DNA of 12,094 nucleotides from Bradyrhizobium sp. (lineage in GTDB: Bacteria; Pseudomonadota; Alphaproteobacteria; Rhizobiales; Xanthobacteraceae): contig JAFAUV010000172.1 of NCBI GenBank assembly GCA_019243075.1, positions 1 through 12,094 on the forward strand. The letters are read 5' to 3'. Positions 6,668 to 12,094 of this stretch are shown here, piece by piece. Each line of letters begins with the position of its first letter. The first letter of the stretch is position 1. Both the position numbers and the translations under genes were made by a program. The notes below the pieces were generated by a model, which saw only the letters and a program-made list of their open reading frames with translations, did no database searches and had not been told where the DNA came from.

Positions 6668-6908
6668 CCCCTGGAATTGCGGGTCTCGGCGAAGGCCGCA
6701 TAACAGGCATCGCTACCACCCCCAACACCGAATTCCAGCCCTTTTTGCGTGAGAAGAAGCCGGGTCGTCAACGAAAGAGGCCGCTTTCGCATCGGGCGGC
6801 GCATTGACAGCCACGTGCTGGATGTCGCAGAAGCCCGGGATGATCGACAGCCTGTATCCAATTGATATCTCGGACTTTCGGCTTCGTGGGTCCGGCGGGG
6901 GCGTGTAA
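6668..6908. other. Intergenic region between divergent genes, possibly holding a decayed gene tail
   Basis: This 241-bp stretch separates the methyltransferase (- strand) from the glycosyltransferase fusion (+ strand), so it should carry promoters both ways. TTGACA occurs at 6804-6809 (+ strand) without a convincing -10 box at the right distance. On the - strand, a segment with strong G/C third positions (about 6860-6780, reading RLSIIPGFCDIQHVAVNAPP) is open in one frame. A second frame (6861-6664) ends with TGA overlapping ATG 6667 as ATGA. This may be a frameshifted remnant of a gene once coupled to the methyltransferase; chance is also possible. Confidence 0.35.
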
Positions 6909-6914
6909 TTGCAG

Positions 6915-8480
6915 ATGACCAGTACCAGCCGACCGATCAGGCTCATCCCCCAGACGGCGCAGCCGATCGATTTCTCATGCCCTTTGTGCGGCACGGTCCA
7001 TGCGGCCTATTTCTTCAGCGGGCCAAGCTTCAAGGTTTATCGATGCGGCGGGTGCGACCTGACATTCGGAAAACCGATCGCCCCCATTGTCACGCAGGTT
7101 CCAACGAACCGGCCGCAACGAACCGAGGATCAGCACAAGGCGCTCATCTCCCTGGTCACCGACGAGCTTCTCCGCGGCCACGTCCTGCTGTTTGCCGATA
7201 CCGAGGACAGTCTCATCCCGATGTTTCGGCAGCTGAACGTCGATGTCCAAGTCGTCGGGGACGAGAATGATCTTCGTACAATAGGCTCGACTACCCGCTT
7301 CGATGCGGTCGTGGTCTCCGATGCGATCATGCGCGTCGCGGACCCATGTAACGTGCTCAAAACGGTGCGGTCGCTGGTTTCGCAAGGTGCGCCGCTGATC
7401 CTCAGCGTCCCCTTGCTTGACGAGCCTCAGGCAAAACTGATGGGGCGTGACTGGCACGAGTGGCAACCGTCCAATCGCTGGTATTTTACGCGCGAGACCC
7501 TGCATCTGGCGCTGCTGTCGGCCGGTTTCGGACAGGTCTGGTTCGAGCCAGAGCGCCGCACCTACTCGCTCGATTCCTTGACGACCCGGCTGGCCCGGCG
7601 GGAGGAATTGAGCCTATGGCAACATGGGCTGATCGCGATGCACCGTCTTTTTCCGAAGATGCTGCAAAGTTGGAAATTTCCGTTGCCCTCCGGAACCATC
7701 ATCGCGAGCTCGGTTGCCAGCGAGAAGCGGCAGGAATCCGTCGTCTCGATCATCGTTCCGGTATTCAACGAACAGGCGACCGTTCGCCAGTTGCTGGACT
7801 CGCTTCTGACAAAACCCCTCGCCAATGCGCGGATGGAAGTCATTATCGTGGAAAGCAACTCCACCGACGGCAGCCGGCAGATCGTAAATTCCTACGCGCA
7901 CCGTGATGGCGTGAAGATTATCCTTCAGCCCAACCCCAGAGGAAAGGGATGCGCGGTGCGGGAGGGATTGGCTGCCGCAACCGGCGACATCATCCTGATC
8001 CAGGATGCGGACCTCGAATACGATCTCGACGACTACGAGGGATTGCTCCAGCCGCTGATGGCCTGGCAATCGATATTCGTCCTCGGTTCGCGCCACCAAT
8101 CCGGCTGGAAGATGCGCAAATTCACCGACGCGCCGTTGATGGCGGCGGTCCTGAACATGGGACACCAGTTCTTCCGCACACTGATGAACGTGTCGCTTCG
8201 GGCGCAGATGACGGACCCTTTCACCATGTTCAAGGTCTTCCGGCGCGACGCTCTGTTCGGCATCGATCTCAAGTCAAACCGTTTCGATCTCGACATCGAG
8301 CTCGTGATGAAGCTGGTGCGGAAGGGCTATCTTCCGCTCGAAATTCCCGTCAATTACGCGTCGCGCTCATTTGCCGAAGGCAAGAAGGTGAGCTTCATGC
8401 GCGATGGCATGACCTGGATCGGGACCATCATCCGCTATCGGCTGGACGCGATCGGCCCCGGGCGGGTTGTATGGAAATAG
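6915..8480 (+). CDS. Zinc-ribbon / degenerate methyltransferase-like region fused to GT2 glycosyltransferase
   Basis: A 521-residue protein from ATG 6915 (a TTG at 6909, seven bases after GGGGG, is the other possible start; an in-frame stop precedes it). Numbering from the TTG: a four-cysteine zinc ribbon (C24PLC27, C46GGC49) as in glycan-locus methyltransferases; about 90-270 keeps the late methyltransferase pattern (FDAVVVSDAIMRVADP, LILSVPL, LMGRDWHEWQPSN, FTRETLHLALLSAGF) but the glycine-rich SAM loop is replaced by HVLLFADTEDSL. Residues 278-510 are a DPM1-like GT2 domain: VSIIVPVFNEQATV, VESNSTDGSR, GKGCAVREGLAAATGD, QDADLEYD (365-372, DxD-type Asp366/Asp368), GSRH, MTDPFTMFKVFRRD. No transmembrane helices follow. 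It probably transfers a sugar from a nucleotide or lipid carrier during surface-glycan assembly. Donor and acceptor are unknown. Confidence 0.88.
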   Translation: MTSTSRPIRLIPQTAQPIDFSCPLCGTVHAAYFFSGPSFKVYRCGGCDLTFGKPIAPIVTQVPTNRPQRTEDQHKALISLVTDELLRGHVLLFADTEDSLIPMFRQLNVDVQVVGDENDLRTIGSTTRFDAVVVSDAIMRVADPCNVLKTVRSLVSQGAPLILSVPLLDEPQAKLMGRDWHEWQPSNRWYFTRETLHLALLSAGFGQVWFEPERRTYSLDSLTTRLARREELSLWQHGLIAMHRLFPKMLQSWKFPLPSGTIIASSVASEKRQESVVSIIVPVFNEQATVRQLLDSLLTKPLANARMEVIIVESNSTDGSRQIVNSYAHRDGVKIILQPNPRGKGCAVREGLAAATGDIILIQDADLEYDLDDYEGLLQPLMAWQSIFVLGSRHQSGWKMRKFTDAPLMAAVLNMGHQFFRTLMNVSLRAQMTDPFTMFKVFRRDALFGIDLKSNRFDLDIELVMKLVRKGYLPLEIPVNYASRSFAEGKKVSFMRDGMTWIGTIIRYRLDAIGPGRVVWK

Positions 8481-8481
8481 G

Positions 8482-9081
8482 CTAGGCCGCGCGGCTCCGT
8501 CCTTTCAGGATGATCTCCGCGGCGCTCGGCAAATCCGGAGCCCGGATGAGATCGCCATCGTGGCCCGATGCCTTGCCGCAGGATGTGATCAGGATCGGCC
8601 GCAGGCCGGCGGCGTGCGCGCAAGCGACATCGGTCTGCCGGTCGCCGACCATCCACGAGCCCTGACGATCCAGATCGAGCTGGGCCGCCGCGATGAAAAC
8701 GTTGTAGGGCCCCGGCTTGCGATCGAGCGACGGGCCGCTGAAATGCGGAACGATGCCATCGGGGTGTCCGTAGGAATAATAGCAGCCGTCGAGTTTCGCG
8801 TCTTGCTCGGCCAGCAGCGCCACGAATCTCTCATGCGCCAGCCAGAGCGCCCGCAACGATGCCTTGCCTTTGGCGTACCCAGCCTGGTTGGAGATCACCA
8901 CCAGTGCATAGTCGGCCGCCGCCAGATGCCGCAGCGCAGGCGCGACGCCCGGAAGCAATCGCACATCTTCCGGCGCCAGCGGCGCCTCGCGTTCGCCGGT
9001 CCGGGGATAAAATATCTCTTCGACCAGGACGCCGTCGCGATCGAGGAAGATGGCGGGCCTGCTCAACGTGTCGATTCCCAC
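8482..9081 (-). CDS. gmhB: GmhB-like HAD phosphatase (heptose 1,7-bisphosphate 7-phosphatase)
   Basis: A 199-residue HAD-IIIA phosphatase, expected to remove the 7-phosphate of D-glycero-D-manno-heptose 1,7-bisphosphate. Motifs: IFLDRDGVLV (11-20; nucleophile Asp14, acid/base Asp16), VISNQAG (62-68; Ser64), DRKPGP (120-125; Lys122), SWMVGDRQTD (142-151; Mg-binding Asp147). The zinc loop of classical GmhB (C-x-H ... C-x-C before RKP) is missing: by alignment the ligands become Ser103, Gly105, Ser118 and Asp120. The start is GTG 9081, overlapping the isomerase gene by 19 bases; a TTG at 9066 making a TTGA overlap is a possible shorter start that still keeps motif I. It ends one base from the stop of the convergent glycosyltransferase gene. 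Context (isomerase, kinase, nucleotidyltransferase) supports the heptose role; a histidinol-phosphate-type HAD is the alternative. Confidence 0.85.
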   Translation of the reverse strand: MGIDTLSRPAIFLDRDGVLVEEIFYPRTGEREAPLAPEDVRLLPGVAPALRHLAAADYALVVISNQAGYAKGKASLRALWLAHERFVALLAEQDAKLDGCYYSYGHPDGIVPHFSGPSLDRKPGPYNVFIAAAQLDLDRQGSWMVGDRQTDVACAHAAGLRPILITSCGKASGHDGDLIRAPDLPSAAEIILKGRSRAA

Positions 9082-9659
9082 TTCATCTCGTTCACGATCA
9101 GCTTGGGATGGGTGACCATGCCGTGCCAGACCACGGCCTGGAACGCTTCGGTATGCGGCGTGACGTTTCCCGGATTGACGGTAGGGACCACCACACAGGC
9201 ATCCGCCACCTGTTTGGTGTAGCCGCCATCGCGGCCGACCACGCCGATCACTTTGGCGCCGGCCGATTTGGCAAGTTTCAAGGCTTCGACGATGTTGGCC
9301 GAGATGTTCTTCTCCGCATTGCCGCCGCCGACCGAAAACACCAGCACGACATCATCGGCGCGGATGCGGCTGCCCTTCAGCCAATTGGCAAAACTGGTCG
9401 GCCAGCCGTCGTCGTTGACGCGCGCGGTAAGTTCCGAGACGTTGTCGGTCGGGGCATAGTCCTCGATGCCGCAGAGCTTGCGGAAATCGTTCACGGCGTG
9501 GCCGGCATGGCCGGCGCCGCCACCGACGCCGAGAATGAACAGCCGCCCCCTGCTGCGAGCCTCGGCTAGGATGTCGATCATGCGGTCGACCTCACGCAGG
9601 TCAATCGCGCGCGCGACGTCGACAACCTCGCGAAAATAATTTTCCGTATGGGCGCTCAT
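9063..9659 (-). CDS. gmhA: GmhA-like SIS-domain sedoheptulose 7-phosphate isomerase
   Basis: A 198-residue SIS-domain protein of normal GmhA length, expected to convert sedoheptulose 7-phosphate to D-glycero-D-manno-heptose 7-phosphate, the pathway entry. The phosphate-binding loop is ILGVGGGAGHAGHAVNDF (42-59), with DDVVLVFSVGGGNAEKNI (102-119) as the second SIS strand-loop. Aligned by eye with E. coli GmhA, the active-site His61 and His180 are kept (His54, His179), while Glu65 becomes Asp58 and Gln172 becomes Glu171. An insertion-like stretch (DYAPTDNVSELTARVNDDGW, 67-86) also differs. The metal/catalytic site is thus acidic but rearranged, pointing to a GmhA-related subfamily. The start ATG 9659 overlaps the nucleotidyltransferase stop as ATGA, with AGGGGA 11 bases upstream. 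Other sugar-phosphate isomerase activities cannot be excluded. Confidence 0.85.
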   Translation of the reverse strand: MSAHTENYFREVVDVARAIDLREVDRMIDILAEARSRGRLFILGVGGGAGHAGHAVNDFRKLCGIEDYAPTDNVSELTARVNDDGWPTSFANWLKGSRIRADDVVLVFSVGGGNAEKNISANIVEALKLAKSAGAKVIGVVGRDGGYTKQVADACVVVPTVNPGNVTPHTEAFQAVVWHGMVTHPKLIVNEMKWESTR

Positions 9660-10378
9660 GGCTGCGATTGTCCCCTCAGATGACTGTCCGCTTCCGCCAG
9701 GCCCGACGGCGTGCCTATTTCATAGAAGCGCCGTGTCGCCTCGTACCCGGCGAGTCGGCCTTCGAGGGCGAGAGCCGTGTAGAGGTCGGATAGATCGAAT
9801 GCCCCGGCTCTCACGGCCCGCAATACGTCGCCATTGAGGATGCCAAGGCCGTAATCGATGAATTTCATGTCCGCGGTCGGATGGCGCTTGTCGTAACGCA
9901 CGATCCGGCTGCCGTCGAACAGGACGTTGGAGGTGTCCCAGCGCCCCTCGTTGCGGAAAACCGTCATCAGGGCCGGCAGCCCGCTCCGGCGGTAAGCCGC
10001 CTGGACCGCTGCATAGCCGATCTCCAGATAGCTGTCGCCGTACAGGACGAAAAACCGTTCTCCGAGCCTCGGCAGGGCCTGCCGCAAAGCGCCGCCGGTG
10101 CCAAGCAGTTTCTCTCCGTCAAAACTGTAGGAGACCTCGAGGCCGAAGCGCGCACCGTCGCCGATGGCGGCCTCGATCATCTCGCCCAAAAAACCGACGC
10201 ACAGCACGACCCGACCCACGCCCTCCCGCCGCAACAAGGCGAGCTGGTGCTCGACGAAGGGCCGGCCCGCGACCTCAAGCAGCGCCTTCGGAATGCGTTC
10301 GGTCGCCGGGCGCATCCGCGTGGCGAGGCCGCCCGCCAGAATGGCCACGGGAAAGCCGCCCTCGCGCGGCGCACTCAT
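9656..10378 (-). CDS. hddC: HddC-like sugar-1-phosphate nucleotidyltransferase (probable heptose-1-phosphate guanylyltransferase)
   Basis: A 240-residue NTP-transferase. It should activate D-glycero-alpha-D-manno-heptose 1-phosphate with GTP. Motifs: VAILAGGLATRMRPATERIPKALL (11-34), with the signature loop GGLATR having Ala where many family members have Gly, and Lys31 as the PKALL lysine; LLGTGGAL (91-98) for the sugar-1-phosphate side; VLYGDSYLEI (111-120) with the Mg-binding Asp; and a C-terminal FYEIGTPSGLAEAD. It is a short, single-domain form without a C-terminal beta-helix, as expected of HddC and RmlA-like minimal enzymes. Base choice (GTP versus CTP or UTP) cannot be read directly; GTP is inferred from the kinase/isomerase/phosphatase neighbours. 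ATG 10378 lies 10 bases after the kinase stop and has AGAGGGG (10389-10383) four bases before it. Confidence 0.85.
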   Translation of the reverse strand: MSAPREGGFPVAILAGGLATRMRPATERIPKALLEVAGRPFVEHQLALLRREGVGRVVLCVGFLGEMIEAAIGDGARFGLEVSYSFDGEKLLGTGGALRQALPRLGERFFVLYGDSYLEIGYAAVQAAYRRSGLPALMTVFRNEGRWDTSNVLFDGSRIVRYDKRHPTADMKFIDYGLGILNGDVLRAVRAGAFDLSDLYTALALEGRLAGYEATRRFYEIGTPSGLAEADSHLRGQSQP

Positions 10379-10388
10379 GAAGCCCCTC

Positions 10389-11369
10389 TCACTGCACCAG
10401 CACCTTGGTGCCCTCGAAGTCCATGTGGAACCGTACTTCGGTCAGGCCGGCCTCGCGCATGACGTGGCGCAGCCGGACCTTCTCTTCGGCATAGAACATC
10501 AGGAAGCCGCCGCCGCCCGCGCCGATCAGCTTGCCGCCGACGGCGCCCGCATTCATACCCAGCCTGTACCAGTCATCGATCCGCGAATTCGACATGCCGC
10601 TCGAGCGCTTGCGCTTGTGCTCCCAATGCTCGTGCATGAGTCTGCCGAATGCGGCCAGCTCGCCGCGCTCCAGCGCCGCCCTGGAACGCATCCCGATATC
10701 CTTCACGTAGTGAAGATTGTCGATCATGCTGCCGTCGTTCTTCCTGGTCCGATCATCCTGGTCGCGCAGGATTTCGGATGCCAAGCGGGCGTAGCCGGTG
10801 AAGAAGATCAGGAGATTGTCGGAGAGCGCGTTGCGAGTGTCCTCTGCAAGCGCCAGGGGCTCCGCCTCGACGGTTCCGTCCCGGCGAAAGGTGAAACAGG
10901 TAATGCCGCCGAACGCGGCGATATACTGGTCCTGCTTGCCGATCGGCTCTTTCAGGAGATCGATCTCGACGTGGCAGGCCTGTTCGGCCAGTTCGCGGGG
11001 ATGAATGATGCTGCGCGATTGCGCATGCAGCGCTCGCAACAACGCGGTGGTGAAGCTGCCGGAAGAACCGAGCCCGGTGCCGGCCGGGATATCGGCAAGC
11101 GTCGTGATCTCGATCTGGCTGGACTCGCCGGGAAACAGTTTCAGCGCTTCGCGTATGATGCGGTGCCGAACCTGATCGATCGCATCGACGTGCTCGATCT
11201 CGGAATATTTCAGATAGATGCCGGGCTGGAACGGCTTGATGACACTGACATACACATATTTGTCGATCGCCGCCGCGATCAGGAATCCCTCATGATCGCG
11301 ATAATAGGAGGCGAGATCGGTGCCGCCGCCTCCGAGGCTGATGCGCAGGGGTGATCGCACAATAATCAT
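10389..11369 (-). CDS. hddA: HddA-like GHMP sugar kinase (D-glycero-alpha-D-manno-heptose 7-phosphate kinase)
   Basis: A 326-residue GHMP kinase of normal length, expected to phosphorylate C1 of heptose 7-phosphate as the alpha anomer. The N-terminal IVRSPLRISLGGGGTDL (3-19) is the pattern shared by HddA and the fucokinase/heptokinase branch. The ATP loop is IPAGTGLGSSGSFTTAL (94-110), EPIGKQDQYIAAFGG supplies the catalytic region, and KLIGAGGGGFLMFY (280-293) is the third GHMP motif. All expected motifs are intact. The start ATG 11369 overlaps the upstream oxidoreductase stop as ATGA and has no Shine-Dalgarno, so translation is coupled. The alpha-anomer, GDP branch is inferred because this stand-alone GHMP kinase is the HddA type, not the bifunctional PfkB-type HldE of the ADP-heptose (LPS core) route. 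Confidence 0.9.
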   Translation of the reverse strand: MIIVRSPLRISLGGGGTDLASYYRDHEGFLIAAAIDKYVYVSVIKPFQPGIYLKYSEIEHVDAIDQVRHRIIREALKLFPGESSQIEITTLADIPAGTGLGSSGSFTTALLRALHAQSRSIIHPRELAEQACHVEIDLLKEPIGKQDQYIAAFGGITCFTFRRDGTVEAEPLALAEDTRNALSDNLLIFFTGYARLASEILRDQDDRTRKNDGSMIDNLHYVKDIGMRSRAALERGELAAFGRLMHEHWEHKRKRSSGMSNSRIDDWYRLGMNAGAVGGKLIGAGGGGFLMFYAEEKVRLRHVMREAGLTEVRFHMDFEGTKVLVQ

Positions 11370-12094
11370 GATTGTGCCCGGTCATAGACGGCTTGGACGA
11401 TGACGAGATTGGCATAGGCGTCCTCGATATCACCGCTGGCGAGGGCCCTGCCCTCCACGGCCGCGACGAAATTCTCGAACTCGTCGGCAAAGGAGCGGTC
11501 CGGAAACGGGAACTCCCAGATCGTGGTTTCCGGAGGCCCCATCTCCGGCAGCATGCGATGCCAGGTGAGGCGCTCGGTGCCGTAACTGCCACCCAGGCCA
11601 TCGACAGCCAGCTTGCCGTCTCGACCCATGATCTCGAAGGCGAACAGGTTCTTCCACTCGGTCCAGGACGCGTGCAGCCAGGCCATGCGCTGCTGCTCGC
11701 CGGCAAGCGCCAGGAAACAATTGTCGTCGACCCGTCCGGGCCAGAAATAGGTCGGTGCCATGCCATAGGCCAAAGTGAGGTCGCCAAGGAACCAGCGCGA
11801 CAGGTCGATCAGATGCGAGCCCTGGTCGATCAATTCGCCGCCGCCGGAAATCTCCGCCTCGAAGCGCCATTCCTTTTCATAGCCGATGCGGCCGCCGTGG
11901 CCATAGCGGCCGCGAATGAACATCAATGGGCCGATGCGGCCCTCATCGACAAGGGCCTTGGCGCGCGCGATCGCGGGATGAAAACGGTGATTGAAGCCGA
12001 CCTTGACGATGCGCTTGAACTGCCGGGCGGCCGCAACGATCGGCGCCACTTCCGCCGGCCGCCGGCCCGCGGGCTTCTCCACCAGCACGTGGCG
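11366..12094 (-). CDS. Gfo/Idh/MocA family oxidoreductase, N-terminus beyond the window
   Basis: The frame runs to the right edge (242 codons plus stop visible); the GTG at 12088 is internal because the codons before and after it read RHVLVEKPAG, the family's nicotinamide-side EKP motif. The Rossmann GxGxxG part is therefore missing from the window, not from the gene. Visible parts: VKVGFNHRFHPAI, then the alpha/beta substrate domain with EISGGGELIDQGSHLIDLSRWFLGD, where GGG...DxGxHxxD contains the catalytic His. It closes with a family-typical ADEFENFV and AYANLVIVQAVYDRAQ tail. The stop overlaps the kinase start (ATGA), which ties it to heptose synthesis. It may oxidise or reduce a sugar phosphate or nucleotide sugar; it lacks the WRGTW block of the WlbA-type enzyme at 4734-5795, so a different substrate is likely. 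Confidence 0.85.
   Translation of the reverse strand, partial: RHVLVEKPAGRRPAEVAPIVAAARQFKRIVKVGFNHRFHPAIARAKALVDEGRIGPLMFIRGRYGHGGRIGYEKEWRFEAEISGGGELIDQGSHLIDLSRWFLGDLTLAYGMAPTYFWPGRVDDNCFLALAGEQQRMAWLHASWTEWKNLFAFEIMGRDGKLAVDGLGGSYGTERLTWHRMLPEMGPPETTIWEFPFPDRSFADEFENFVAAVEGRALASGDIEDAYANLVIVQAVYDRAQS

Noticed and set aside
6804..6832. TTGACA-led promoter for the glycosyltransferase fusion
   Set aside because: The -35 match is perfect, but there is no acceptable -10 at 16-18 bases, so I do not call a promoter.
1..12094. tRNA genes, CRISPR array, insertion sequence or attachment site
   Set aside because: No cloverleaf-type sequence, no regularly spaced repeats, no transposase or integrase and no flanking direct repeats were found by reading both strands.

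Overview
The window is GC-rich DNA from what looks like an alphaproteobacterium of the Bradyrhizobium/Rhodopseudomonas type. The grounds are strong G/C bias at third codon positions, a fused caspase-like/SUMF1 protein next to an OmpA-family lipid-envelope-type protein, and an intergenic copy resembling the GTCATTGCGAG...GCGAAGCA repeat that I recall from genomes of that group. The genus is an inference. Eleven protein-coding genes cover almost the whole window; I see no tRNA, rRNA, transposase or CRISPR array.

Left part (1-2929): the C-terminal part of a caspase-fold/SUMF1 fusion on the + strand (open at the left edge) converges on a secreted TPR/OmpA-domain protein on the - strand, with the repeat-like element between them. 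After a non-coding gap (2930-3160) holding two inverted repeats, the remainder is a surface-polysaccharide locus.

Middle part (3161-6661, - strand): reading in the transcribed direction, a class I SAM methyltransferase is followed by a three-gene cassette: a WlbA/WbpB-type nucleotide-sugar 3-dehydrogenase, a WbpD/WlbB-type hexapeptide N-acetyltransferase and a WbpE/WlbC-type PLP aminotransferase. Together these would convert UDP-GlcNAc-uronic acid to UDP-2,3-diacetamido-2,3-dideoxy-glucuronic acid. The 6-dehydrogenase (WbpA) and 2-epimerase (WbpI) are not in the window.

Right part (6909-12094): a + strand protein joins a zinc-ribbon plus degenerate methyltransferase-like region to a DPM1-like GT2 glycosyltransferase. 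It runs tail-to-tail, with a single base between stop codons, into a tightly coupled - strand operon: Gfo/Idh/MocA oxidoreductase (open at the right edge), GHMP sugar kinase (HddA-like), nucleotidyltransferase (HddC-like), sedoheptulose-7-phosphate isomerase (GmhA-like) and HAD phosphatase (GmhB-like). The last four are the full enzyme set for GDP-D-glycero-alpha-D-manno-heptose. The isomerase and phosphatase diverge from the classical enzymes at metal-binding positions. The locus therefore appears to supply two unusual activated sugars (a diacetamido uronic acid and a heptose), plus a glycosyltransferase and a methyltransferase to use or decorate them in an O-antigen, capsule or exopolysaccharide.
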